Positions 21,040 to 31,480 of a stretch of DNA of 64,000 bases are shown in pieces. This DNA comes from Camellia lanceoleosa (lineage: Eukaryota; Streptophyta; Magnoliopsida; Ericales; Theaceae), in the NCBI GenBank assembly GCA_025200525.1, contig CM045758.1:166806261-166870260 (forward strand), written 5' to 3'. The first letter of the stretch is position 1; every line of letters begins with the position of its first letter. The position numbers and the translations under genes are program-made. The notes beneath the pieces were generated by a model. That model saw only the letters and a list, made by a program, of their open reading frames with translations. It did not search any database and had not been told where the DNA came from.

Positions 21040-21662
21040 TGTCACGACCCCAACCCGGCCCTATGGGTTTAGCATCAGAATCGCCAAGAATCCGAGATTA
21101 TGGAACAAGAATACGATTAAACAGTACAGGCCCGTGGAAGCCACAAGAAGTAACTAGTGTCTATTGAGTTGAGAAAATCTGTATGCCAAAAACATTTTTC
21201 ATGCATTCATACAGCTTCGAGATGCAGTCTATACACGCCTATACAAATATATACAAACATTCAAGACGGGACCTAATCCTCGATAACAAAGACAAGAAAA
21301 CAAAGAGATACTATATAGTAGTACAAAACAAGAAGGAGACCGATGGGGACACAAAACACCCCAAGCCATAGCATGGCAACTCTAACCTCGCAGTGAGGCA
21401 CATAGGTCGGCTTGACAAAACTGGGACCAACCCAAGCTCCTAGCTCCTGGTCACGAGAACCTATATATATATATAAACAGTGAGCTAAAGCCCAGTGAAT
21501 AACATAATGCGTAAAGAGGTTATGAATGAATGTCCTTACAGTATTGAAATCAGTTCATTCAGTACTTCAGTTAATTCAATTATCGGTCATTATCAGTTTA
21601 ATTTAGCAGTAACCAGTAGCTAATTCAGTAGTTTATCGATAATCAGTACGAGGGTTGTTACA
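21040..21662 (-). repeat. 3' LTR with internal deletion (623 bp)
   Basis: Both ends match the 2,408-bp LTR at 26344-28751, but the middle is missing. Similarity stops near 21538 and resumes at the equivalent of about 28640. The two breakpoints in the full LTR share TCAGTTCATT (near 26884 and 28635), so the deletion probably arose between short direct repeats. Many CAGT sites of the other LTR appear here as shortened or changed sequence. The TCTCCCCTCC just beyond (21664-21673) is the complement of the polypurine tract. Confidence 0.85.
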
Positions 21663-21684
21663 GTCTCCCCTCCTTATAAGGAGT

Positions 21685-22150
21685 TTAGTCCTCTAAACTC
21701 GAGTTACCTTCAGTTTGGAAGAAAACAGGGTTCAGTGGAAACAGTTCTGGGTATCTTTTAGCCATGTCATCTTCCCTTTCCAAAGTGGCATACACACCAC
21801 CATGGTTCTGCCAATCAACTTTCACTAGTGGGATCTCCTTGTTCCTCAGTTTCTTGATCCGCTTGCCATAATCAGATAGGCCATTCCTCGTAAGTGTAGT
21901 CATCACTAAGCACTATCCGAGTAGGCTCAATCACATGAAAAGGATCCCGGAGATAGTCTCTTAACATAGATATGTGGAAGACGTTATGCATATGCTCCAT
22001 TTCAGGAGGAAGTGCAACTTGATACGCCACCAGATTGATTTTCTCAATAATCTGATACGGTCCGACATACCTTGGCGCTAACTTGCCTTTGACTCCAAAA
22101 CGAGTCTGGCCTTTCGTTGGTGTCACTTTCACAAACACGTGATCACCCAC
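21685..22150 (-). pseudogene. Integrase C-terminus and chromodomain-like tail
   Basis: MGDHVFVKVTPTKGQTRFGV and then GKLAPRYVGPYQIIEKINL give a GPY-type module (22150 downward). A frame change near 21890 leads into IKKLRNKEIPLVKVDWQN and GGVYATLEREDDMAKRYPEL, the chromodomain-like end. Two frames are needed, so the tail is not encoded continuously. Confidence 0.8.
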
Positions 22151-22151
22151 T

Positions 22152-23020
22152 TCATACTCGCTGTCCCGTCTTCTGACATCCGCATAACTTTTCTCGCTTC
22201 ACTGCGCGCTTTTCGCCTTTGTCAGACGCTTTTATCTTTTCAGTTGTTTCATATACAATCTCGGGCCCAAGCAAAGGCCCATCTCCAACTTCTGCCCAAC
22301 AAATCGGAGATCTACATTTTCTGCCATACAATGCCTCGAAAGGCGCCATACCGATACTCGAATGGTAGCCGTTGTTGTAGGCGAATTCAGCCAATGGCAG
22401 ATGACTTTCCCAGTTTCCCTGAAAATCAAGGGCACACATTCGCAATAGATCCTCTAAAGTCTAGATGGTCCTTTCTGACTGGCCATCTGTCTGAGGATGA
22501 TAGGCACTACTCAAATTTCAATTCAAGACTAATGCAATCAGAGGCTCGCCGTAACCTCGATGTAAACTTCAATCCTCGCTGAAACAATAGATACAAGCAC
22601 TCCATGCAATCTCACAATTTCGTCAATATAGATAACAGCCAATTTGTCTGCATTATAAATTGTCTTGACAGGTAGGAAATGTGCAGATTTAGTCAATCTA
22701 TCAACAATAACCCAAATAGAGTCCATACCTTTTCTGGAGCGAGGTAATCCAACAATGAAATCCATCGTGATATGCTCCCATTTCCACTCGTATGGGTAAG
22801 GGTTGCGAAGCCCGCTGGTCGTTGATGTTCAAACTTTGACTTGTTGGCAGTAGACATTTGGACACAAAGTCGGCAATTTCTTCTTCATTCCCGTCACCGT
22901 AAATTTGCTTAGATCTTGGTACATTTTTGTGTTCCCCGTGGATAGACAATTTTGAATTGTGGCCCTCTGCAAGATTTCTTTTTTTCAAAGGTCATTCGCA
23001 CACACATACGCCTTTCTTGA
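22152..23020 (-). pseudogene. Integrase, fragmented
   Basis: Recognisable blocks are MDFIVGLPRSRKGMDSIWVI (first catalytic aspartate, near 22760), VDRLTKSAHFLPVKTIYNAD, and [19 protein letters not shown] followed by [20 protein letters not shown] (near 22270-22410). The second catalytic block (SDRDPRFT in relatives) reads SARIEVYIE here, and the DGQSE region is broken. The N-terminal zinc module near 22830-22990 is present only in pieces. Confidence 0.78.
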
Positions 23021-23269
23021 AATTTCAATACATTGTTCTCAAATTTGAACCCGCCCTCGGTTTCGAATCTCTTTCTTCAATAACCTTTTTCAAGAAATCA
23101 TCCAGTTGTTGTTTTTCTTTAATTTCTTCAATCAATGCTGGTTGAGCAGTAATGACAGCTATTGTTCCACCTTGTTCTCCCAAAACAATTTCAATTTCAG
23201 ACTTTTTCAGATCATGAAGCAATTCTTTCTGCCCGGTGAGCAAACAAGCTAAGTTGGCAATTGACTTTC

Positions 23270-23719
23270 TACCAATGCATCTAAGAATAAGGTTAGCTTT
23301 TTCCTGATGGTACAAAATCAGAGGTCATAATCTTTGATCGCCCACCATCTCCTCATTGCCTCATATTCAGCTTTTCTCGAGTGAAAAAGTACTTCGTGCT
23401 CTTGTGGTCGGTATACACTTCACATGTTGCTCCATACAAATAGTGACGCCAAATTTTCAAAGGCAAACACTATCGCAAAGAAGTTCTAAGTCATGGGTCG
23501 GGTAGTTCTTTTCATGTGGTCTCAACTGTCGGAAGCATAAGCAATAACTCTCCCATTCTCGCATTAAAACACACCCCAAACCCTTATGAGAAGCATCACT
23601 AAATATAGTATAACCATCCGCACTGAAAGTAGAGTCGTAACCGATGCAAATACAAGTCGGGTTTTCAATTCTGAAATGCCGATTCCCTTTGGTCACCCAA
23701 CAAACGGTGTCCCTTCGAG
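23270..23719 (-). pseudogene. RNase H and linker, fragmented
   Basis: Fragments [37 protein letters not shown] and, further on, YHQEKANLILRCIGRKS identify the gypsy RNase H and the tether to integrase. There are several frame changes. The usual HPGKANVVADALSRK string is altered to QEKANLILRCIGRK. Confidence 0.75.
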
Positions 23720-24480
23720 TCAATCGAGTGGTAAGGCAATTTTGGAGAAGTCTTTGACAAACCTTCTATAATATCCACCAAACCCAAAAGCTTTGACTTC
23801 AAATACATTTGTTGGTCTAGGCCAGTTTACTACAGCTTCAATTTTCTGCGGATCAACAGAAATTCCATCTTTGCTAACAACATGCCCCAAAAACATAACA
23901 TGATCAAGCCAAAATTCACATTTAGACAATTTAGCATACAGTTTCTGTTCTCTTAAGGTTTGTAGGGCAAGTCTCAGATGGTGTTCATGTTCTTCTCTAG
24001 TCTTAGAATAAATCAGGATGTCATCAATAAATACAACGATAAAGTCATCAAGGTATGGTTTGAAGATTCTGTTCATAAGGTCCATAAATGCAGCAGGGGC
24101 ATTCGTAACTCCGAACGGCATAACTAAAAATTCATAATGGCCATACCTCGTTCTAAAAGCAGTTTTATCGATGTCTTCCGGTTTGACTTTCAGTTGATGA
24201 TACCCCGATCTAAGATCAATCTTGGAAAACACTTGTGCACCTCAGAATCGTCAAATAAATCATCAATACGCTGTAATGGATATTTATTCTTTACGCTACC
24301 TTGTTCGCCATGTAATCAATACACAATCTCGGAGCCATCTTTCTTCTTTACAAACAAAACAGTGCACCCCACGGTGAAGTCTCGGGTCGATGAACTTCTT
24401 GTCTAACAATTCTTGCAATTGCACTTTCAATTCCTTCGGGCCATTAGCCATTCTGAAGGAGCTTTAGATATCTACCGGTA
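23720..24480 (-). pseudogene. Reverse transcriptase with intact catalytic palm
   Basis: From 24232 downward the frame reads [40 protein letters not shown] and [24 protein letters not shown] is the catalytic motif. [18 protein letters not shown] and [18 protein letters not shown] follow. The N-terminal fingers (24240-24480) are in other frames: ELLDKKF is readable and LRDCV marks a damaged CIDYR-type block. Confidence 0.82.
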
Positions 24481-24699
24481 CCGGAATCACGCCCACAAGA
24501 AATTCAATTTCGCCAATCAAATCCTCGCAAATCATCCGAAATACATCCGAATTCTCGACTATAGGAATACAATTCACATCGCTTTTAACACTATCATTAG
24601 TAGGCAACAAGACAGTAACACGATATCCTTTACACCCCTTTCTAATCGGTTTAATAAATTTTCACAGAAGAAATCGACACGGAGGAGGTACTACTCCAC

Positions 24700-24990
24700 C
24701 CCATTAAACGCAAATTCGTGCAAACCCGTGGAGAAAACTACTTGTTTTGTTACACGCTATAGTGGCATGATATTTTTGTAACCAATCCATCCCCAATATT
24801 ACATCAAAGTGATCAATATTCAATAGCGATAAATCAATAAATAGATGCATATCCCCAACAATAATCTCACAGCGTGATACATATATGCACATGTCATGGA
24901 TCCCCAACAGTGATGATACAAATAGCGATAGTTCATGGGTTCTAAGGGTCTATTCAATTTACGCAAAAGCATATGATACATGAATGTGTA
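24700..24990 (-). pseudogene. Aspartic protease, C-terminal part
   Basis: The readable block is [20 protein letters not shown] followed by WLQKYHATIAC, the second half of the gypsy protease. The region that should hold the DTGA active site, near 24950-25000, reads out of frame. Active protease is not encoded as written. Confidence 0.7.
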
Positions 24991-25052
24991 GACCTAATCA
25001 ATCAACACATATGCATTTTGAGCACAGATAGAGAGGATACGACACAACAGCC

Positions 25053-26129
25053 TCAAGAGTTTTGCCGCCTCCCAAGATTAGGGCGAACACTTACCTGCCT
25101 CATAGGCTCTTTCCCGGTAGCTTTGGGGTTCGGTTTTGGTGTTGCAGCCGATGCTGCTGCGCTTGGTGCATCTTTACTACTGGCTTGCGGGGCAGAGGGA
25201 TAGTCTTTAATTCTGTGGCCCACCTTGCCACACCTGAAACAAGCTTCAGAAATTTGGTAGCAAACCCCTTTGTGCTTATTGCCACATACGGAGCAGGGTG
25301 GAGTAAACCCACTCCCTTGGCTGGGGCTAGTCGTCGACCCCGTATTCTGTTTCTTGGTTGCTGGGTTATGCTTGCCTTTCTTGAATTTGAAACCCTGCTT
25401 TTTACCTTGCCACTCAGTTGTTGGTGTTTCAGATTGTTTCACTACTGCAATATTCGACTCGGCCATCAATGCCCGGTCGAGAACACCCACAAAAGTTGGT
25501 AGTTTCAAAACATTTATTCGGTCCAGTATAGCAACACTAAGGCCTCCTTCAAACCTTCTGGCCTTCTTATATTCAGTGTCCACCATGTGCGGTGCATACC
25601 TAGCAAGTTCGGTGAATTTCTTCTCATACTCGGCAACAGACATTTTGCCTTGTCTCAGTTGTTCAAACTCCGTTACTTTCCTGTCCCTGATGCACTGGGG
25701 AAAGTACTTTTCAAAGAAGGACTCCTTGAACTGAGCCCAAGTCATAATAGTATTCGCATCGCGGGTCAACATCCACCACCTTCTTGCTTCTTCCTGAAGG
25801 GTGAAGGTTGCTAACAGTACTTTATTGGCTTCGGAGCACGGAAACATTTCAAACAATTTTTCTGTTTCAAGCTCCCAAGCTTCAGCCTTTAGCGGTTCAA
25901 GGTCTCCCTGAAAGGACGGCGGTTTCAGTTTGCTGAACTTACGGGTAAGGGCAATAATGTCCCCATCATTCACATTTGCATTTGGTTCCGGCTGTACTGG
26001 AGGAGGAGGAGGTGGGGGCTGTTGGTTCTGCTGTTGCTCAAGTCTAGCAGTTAACAGTTCCATCATTCTTTCCATTCTGGCCATTCTTGCCTCGGTAGAT
26101 GAGGATTCAGGTTCATTTGCATTGTCCAT
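25053..26129 (-). CDS. Gypsy gag, open reading frame intact
   Basis: The structural capsid protein, about 358 residues if started at MDNANEPESSSTEAR (26129). An earlier in-frame ATG at 26183 adds 18 hydrophobic residues that lie outside family homology, so I prefer the inner start. Regions in order: N-terminal acidic segment with a methionine/arginine helix (MARMERMMELLTARLEQQQN), a proline run, and the retrotransposon gag core (WELETEKLFEMFPCSEANKV, ARRWWMLTR, TWAQFKESFFEKYFPQ). Two cysteine motifs follow, CSVCGNKHKGVC and CFRCGKVGHRIKDYP. In the second, the final zinc-ligand cysteine is tyrosine, a single-base change that should weaken zinc binding. It is the only long intact frame in this element. 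Confidence 0.85.
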   Translation of the reverse strand: MDNANEPESSSTEARMARMERMMELLTARLEQQQNQQPPPPPPPVQPEPNANVNDGDIIALTRKFSKLKPPSFQGDLEPLKAEAWELETEKLFEMFPCSEANKVLLATFTLQEEARRWWMLTRDANTIMTWAQFKESFFEKYFPQCIRDRKVTEFEQLRQGKMSVAEYEKKFTELARYAPHMVDTEYKKARRFEGGLSVAILDRINVLKLPTFVGVLDRALMAESNIAVVKQSETPTTEWQGKKQGFKFKKGKHNPATKKQNTGSTTSPSQGSGFTPPCSVCGNKHKGVCYQISEACFRCGKVGHRIKDYPSAPQASSKDAPSAAASAATPKPNPKATGKEPMRQVSVRPNLGRRQNS

Positions 26130-26328
26130 TTCACTATAAGCAGTTGTAACAGTTATAGCAATTATAACATTAAACAGTGACATGTTTAGACAGTTATCAC
26201 ATTAACATGTATTCAATCATAACCTAGCCACACACTTTTCAAATTCATGAAATGCCCTATTCACTTTTCTAGGACACCCTATAGCTCATTTGGACACGTG
26301 TGTGGGGTATAACTCGTGGTTAAGTATC

Positions 26329-26340
26329 GCTCTGATACCA
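26329..26340 (-). other. Primer binding site
   Basis: On the minus strand TGGTATCAGAGC lies three bases inside the 5' LTR. It is complementary to initiator tRNA-Met. Confidence 0.88.
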
Positions 26341-26343
26341 CTC

Positions 26344-28751
26344 TGTCGCGACCCAAACCCGGCCCTATGGGTTTAGCATCAGAATCGCCAAGAATCCGAG
26401 ATTATCAAGGCCCGCCAACAAGAATACGCTTAAACAGATGTACTGATTAAGCCAATACAGTAAGTAACTAGTGTCTATTGAGTTGAGAAAATCTGTATGC
26501 CAAAAACATTTTTCATGCATTCATACAGTTCAGAACAGTACAGTCTATACACAGTCTATACAGTCATATACAAACATTCAGTACGGGGACCTAATCCCTC
26601 GATAACAGTACAATAAAATATTAGACAGTCTATACAGTAGTACAAAACAGTAAGGAGATCGATGGGGGACACAAAACACCCCAAGCCATAGCATGGCAAC
26701 TCGGAACCTCGCAGTGAGGCACATAGGCTGGCTTGACAAAATCGGGGACCAACCCACGCTTCTAGCTCGATGCCGGCTGCGAGAACCTACATATATATAT
26801 ATATATATATAAGCGGTGAGCTAAAGCCTAGTGAATAACATAATGCGTAAAGAGGTTATGAATGAATGTCCTTCTGATGAAATCAGTTCATTAAACAAGA
26901 TTTCACCAATCAAGATTTCATCAATCACCATATGTGGTACATCCATCAGCCTATAAACAGAAGGTCCAAGAGGACCGGGTCTTACCCGACCCAATAGTAA
27001 TGAAGGCCACCAGTCGGTAAACAGGATGGTTCCACAAGGGAACCGGCAGAGCTCTATGTAATGTGATAAAGAAATGCAGAAGTGCTAAGGATGCCACAAT
27101 GTCTGATTGAATACAGTGACATACATTCATTCAAGAATAATATCGCTCAATAAACGATTCGATTCCAAGATTCAAAAGATAACCATTTTGAACATATCTT
27201 TACACAATCGTTACTCACAGAGATTGGGCTAATAGCAGCTAGAGCGCGTCCCCGAGAGCCAACCCTAAACAGTTAATAAATAGAACACACACTAAGTTTC
27301 ACAGTCGGGAAGGATGATAATTAAATCCCTAAATTTCCTCGGTGTGGTTCTATGTCTAAATCCTCATTAAGATGCCTTAAACTAGGCCTAAGGATGCCTA
27401 GGATGGGATAAGGATGCAAAAATACAGTTGGAAGGCATTTTTCAAAAGTTGCTGAAAACAGGGGTCTCGCTCGAGCGAGCCTTCCTTCGCTCGAGCGAGG
27501 TTGCAAAATCAAAGGCTTCGCTCGAGCGAACAATCCTTCGCCGGCGATGCGATGAAACAAGAAAAATCTTGGATGCTCGATTTTTACGCTCGAGCCACCA
27601 ATCCTTCGCTCGAGAGTGGCTCAGAGGAAACGTTGGTCGCTCGAGCGAGGAATCTTTTGCTCGAGCGAAGAAGCCAAATCTGGAATTTCCATATTTGCCT
27701 TCCAAGCTCAAACCAAGCATTCTCAACTCAATTCTCGACCTCTTGGGCCCAAATTCTGGAAAATACATCCCAAAACAATGTATGATAAGTTTCAAAAGCC
27801 AATTTATGAATTCAAGCCCCAAAGGTGAGTCAATTAAATCCAAAATTCAAACCTATTTTCAAGAACAATTTCCAAACATGCAATGCATGAGTTCTTACCC
27901 CAAATTCAAGGTTCAAATCTTGCTCTAATGACCTCAATAGTTGGAAAAACAAAATGAAAACATGGACTTTGATAGACACATGAGCATGCATGTACAATCT
28001 ATCATGAATTCAACTTCAAAATGCATCAAAATGGCCATGCATGCATGAATTCAAGCATAATTCAACCTCTATGCACTAAATCATGGCTTGATTCTACAAT
28101 GGAGCCTAGAACATGCAAGATGAAGCTCAAGGACAACAATAAGAAGATAAATTTCTTACCCAGAGTTACAATTTCAAGGTGTGGAAGCTAAATTTGCAAC
28201 CTATGTTCCAACTCCTCCAATTACTAAGCAATTTACAAGCAACAAAGATATGAAATCAATTCCTCAAGTCCTTCTCTCTCTATAATTTCGGTGGAGCTCT
28301 CAATTTGGCTGAGGAAGAGGTTGTCTCTAAGTGTAAGGCTCAAACAATGATACGAATAAACAAAAGCCACTCAATGGCAATTCCGTAAATAAGGCGACTT
28401 ATATGCTTAGCTTATTTTAATCTAATTTAATCATACCTAATCACATTTTAGATAAATATACCATTAAATCACATAAATTCTACTGATTCCAAAACTCTAA
28501 ACGGTTTCTAATTCGGTCGCCGATAAGGCCTCCAGTTAGCAGTTTAAACACATAAACTCAAACAGATAATCAATCAATCAAACAGATGCAATATGCAATT
28601 CAATAGATAAACTTATTCAATTTCAGTTTCGATTTCAATCAGTTCATTCAGTACTTCAGTTAATTCAATTATCGGTCATTATCAGTTCAGTTTAGCAATA
28701 ACCAGTAGCTAATTCAGTAGTTTATCGATAATCAGTACGAGGGTTGTTACA
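26344..28751 (-). repeat. 5' LTR, full length (2,408 bp)
   Basis: Runs TGTCGCGACC to GTTACA in plus coordinates, that is TGTAAC to GGTCGCGACA in its own direction. It contains a CTCGAG palindrome array at 27470-27665, a TA run near 26791-26811, and many CAATTCAAG/TCAATCAG-type short repeats. Similarity to the other LTR is limited to its two ends because of the deletion there. Confidence 0.88.
27470..27665 (-). repeat. CTCGAG palindrome array in the second gypsy LTR
   Basis: CTCGAG cores within CGCTCGAGCGAGG-type palindromes start at 27470, 27490, 27521, 27589, 27609, 27640 and 27660. A collapsed CGCCGGCG sits where one is expected at 27541. This gives four pairs, each spaced 20 bp: 27470/27490, 27521/27541, 27589/27609 and 27640/27660. 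The rest of this LTR is unlike the LTRs at 3569-20353, so the array is the main shared feature. Confidence 0.88.
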
Positions 28752-28810
28752 GTCGCAAAGTACTCATAACCATAATTTCTCATCGTCATCATCCTCTTAA
28801 ACAAGAAAAC

Positions 28811-29119
28811 ATGGCTAGAAAGAGTCTCTGTAATGTCCCTGTAATTGATCTTGAAGACTTTCTAGGTCAGTCAAAGAAAATGACAAGAGGCATGTGAGGA
28901 ATTTGGTTGTTTTAGGATCATTAACCACCATCAATTCCTGCCTTCGATGCTTAATGGAGCTTCCGGCAAAAATTAAGCGGCGGAACAAGGACGTGATATG
29001 CAGTAGTGGGAACCTACCCAATTCAATCCTTTATTTGAGGCCTCAAGCCTATATGACATGGCCTCTGCTTAAGCTGTTGATGCCTTTTGTACTCAGTTGG
29101 ATGCCACTCATCTCCAAAG
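28811..29119 (+). pseudogene. DAO-like dioxygenase pseudogene, copy 1 (exon 1 only)
   Basis: ATG at 28811 begins MARKSLCNVPVIDLEDFLGQ, closely matching the start of the intact gene at 34258. A deletion and frame changes follow: GAATTTGGTTG for GAATTGGGTTG at about 28899, and stops soon after. Nucleotide similarity can be followed to the exon end CTCCAAAG at 29119, with a GTAGGT donor behind it. The exon is about 309 bp against 347 bp in the intact copy. No exon 2 or 3 follows. The gypsy element at 21040-28751 ends about 60 bp before the start codon, so any original promoter has been pushed 7.7 kb away. Confidence 0.85.
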
Positions 29120-30599
29120 GTAGGTTTCTTTCCACAAGTACTATGTGGTAGGAAATATTCTCAATACCTTCGGATTTTATTAGGATATTAGTAATTCGAA
29201 TCTCTCTACTTGCATATAGTTTTTATTTTTTGTGTATATGTTAGGACCTTTTTATGTAAGAATTTATTTTAATTGGGCTGTCATTGATTATTTTTCATTT
29301 TGATTTGTGAAAAAACGAATTGAAGTGATTCAGACAAATTAACCGGTATAAGTCCACATTAATCTTGTGATCTAAAAAGTTTTAGGCTATGGTCCATCTT
29401 AGTAGATTTATTATAGGTTTGTGGAATGGAGGTGCAAGGCTTGTTTGGATTATTTGGGTTCTTTAATGGAAGGGCTCAATAACTATTTATTTAGGCCCGG
29501 TTCTCTTTTCTATCCTATTAGGATTTACCTATATCTATATATATATATATAAATCAAGAGTTGTTAGTTCCATTGAAAAACAATGTGAAAAATATAGGAG
29601 AAGGGAAAGAGCTGGTGTTAAGGTTTTTTGATTGTGAATATCATCTTCTTTCAAGAAAGCAAAACTCAAGATAATGGCAGAATCAAATAGTATATATCTA
29701 AATTTATATTTTAGTAGTTAATTATATTCATAATGTTTTAATTTCTTATATATAAACCCTATAATCTTCCATAACTCCAACTTTGGGATTTTTTTTTGTA
29801 TTAATTATGTTGTGTAAAATTGTAGTTCTAATCACACAATAAATCAGTAAACAATAAGAATAATTACACACAAATACCAAATAAATACATGGTTCGGCGA
29901 TATGCCTAAGTTCACAGAGAAAAAAACAGAACGAAAATCTACTATGCGCAATAAGAATTGCAAAAAAATGGAAAAAAATGAGGAAAAAAAAAAAAAAAAA
30001 CTTAATCCCTCCATGATTCTTTGTTTTTGTTTTTGTTTTTGGCTGTAAGCCAAGGCCAGTATTCTGAGTGTACAGTAAATATAAGATACCTCACAATAAA
30101 TTATATATATGTATGTTGTAGTTGATTTTAATCATTATAATTGTAAATGATTGGGTTTCATTGTAATATCATTTATGAATTAAATAAAAAAGTGTGAAAT
30201 AGAAAAAAATGACATTAGTTTTAGAGACAAAATTAAAATTAACAAAAGGGTTTATTACATTTTCTACTTCTAAACTACCACCAAATTGTCTACTTAATTT
30301 TTGAACTATCAATTGAGTTTACTCACTCTCTAAGTATATAAATCAAAGTCTATTAGTCTCTAAATTATCGATTGAATCAATTTAGTATTATAAATTAGGG
30401 AAAATTAATAAAAAATCCACTCTAGCAATTGTCTAAGGTATTAAGTCCAGTGATTTTTTTTTTTTTTTTTTTTTTTTTGATTGGTGAGAGGTCCACACTT
30501 TATGAAATAATTTCATGAAAAATCCTAGAAGACATTTTGTTTCCAAATTTACCCCTTAACTTTTTTTTTTATTTGTTTGACTTTTTGGTGACCATTTGT

Positions 30600-30960
30600 T
30601 GAAATTTATATCTACTTGTTTAATTTTTTTGTCTATCTATTGAAATTTTTTGTCTATCTGTTCAATTATTTTTGTCTATCTCTTCATTTTTCTTGTGTAA
30701 ATTTTCTATCTGTTCAAATTTTCCTATGCAAGTTTTCTATTTGTCCAAATTTTACCTATCCAATTTTTTATCTATTCAATACTTTTATCTGTACAAATTT
30801 TCTATCCAAATTTTATCTATAAAAATTTTCATCTGTATAATTTTGATCTGTACAAATTTTGCAGAGCAATCAAACATCTGTTCAAATTTTTATCTTACTT
30901 TTTTAGCTATTGAATTTGTTGACCTATTCGGTCACCTTTTATATATAATCTGTTGAACCT
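30600..30960. repeat. Degenerate TCTATCTGTTCAAATTTT repeat
   Basis: About 18 diverged copies of a 15-19 bp unit (TCTATCTGTTCAAATTTT and variants such as TCTGTACAAATTTT) run head to tail. Chance open frames here are lysine/phenylalanine-rich and not genes. Confidence 0.65.
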
Positions 30961-31253
30961 ACTTTCTCTCTTTGTGTGAAACCAAACATATATGAATCTA
31001 TTCAACCTATCTATTTGTTGAGCCTATATATCTATAATCTATTTCATCAACATCAACAACAACATAACAACAATCAATAACTAACCAAAAAAAAAAAAAC
31101 ACATCAAATGTATCCAGATCTGGATTGAATAGTTTCAAATCCAAAGCACCAAAAACATAAAAATAAATAAACAAATCAAATGTATATATAAAATGTAATA
31201 TATATATATATATATATGAACTTCTTATTCTGCAACGAAGATATAGACTAATT

Positions 31254-31480
31254 AGAATAGTAAGTTCTACTGTTACTTTTGTGTTCTTATATATAAATGG
31301 ACCAAAGCCTCATTCATTTCCACTATAAACTCCTGTTTTAACAATGAAACCAATATATATATATATAGAATAGTAAGCTTTGTTATTGCCTTTGTGTTCT
31401 TATATATAAATGGACCTAAGCCTCATCCACTTCTACTGTAACTGTGACTCTTATTTTAACACTAATTATCACCCTATCTT
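31254..31480. repeat. 113-bp tandem duplication
   Basis: AGAATAGTAAG occurs at 31254 and 31367. The following sequence (GTGTTCTTATATATAAATGG, then AAGCCTCAT) repeats with small changes. Both copies start directly after a TA-rich run, so slippage or recombination there may have produced the duplication. Confidence 0.8.

Larger units (their letters stand above)
21040..28751 (-). mobile_element. Minus-strand Ty3/gypsy chromovirus with perfect target duplication
   Basis: Complete in layout and reads right to left: 5' LTR 26344-28751, primer site, gag, protease, reverse transcriptase, RNase H, integrase, chromodomain-like tail, polypurine tract, 3' LTR 21040-21662. Both outer ends follow the TG...CA rule, and GTCGC flanks the element at 21035-21039 and 28752-28756. 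Gene order and the VKVDWQNHGGVYATLERE tail fit the Tekay/Del chromovirus group. It is a different family from the 3569-20353 tandem. The 3' LTR has lost about 1.8 kb and the pol region carries many frame breaks. The right end lies about 60 bp upstream of a dioxygenase pseudogene start codon. Confidence 0.9.

Noticed and set aside
22139..22582. 147-codon plus-strand frame over the second gypsy element
   Set aside because: It is the antisense of the integrase region, whose minus-strand translation carries the real motifs.
28811..29119. A functional short dioxygenase gene at copy 1
   Set aside because: Stops, frame shifts and absence of exons 2 and 3 with the iron ligands rule it out.
30600..30960. 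Open frames full of phenylalanine and leucine that look like membrane proteins
   Set aside because: They are translations of a degenerate T-rich tandem repeat.
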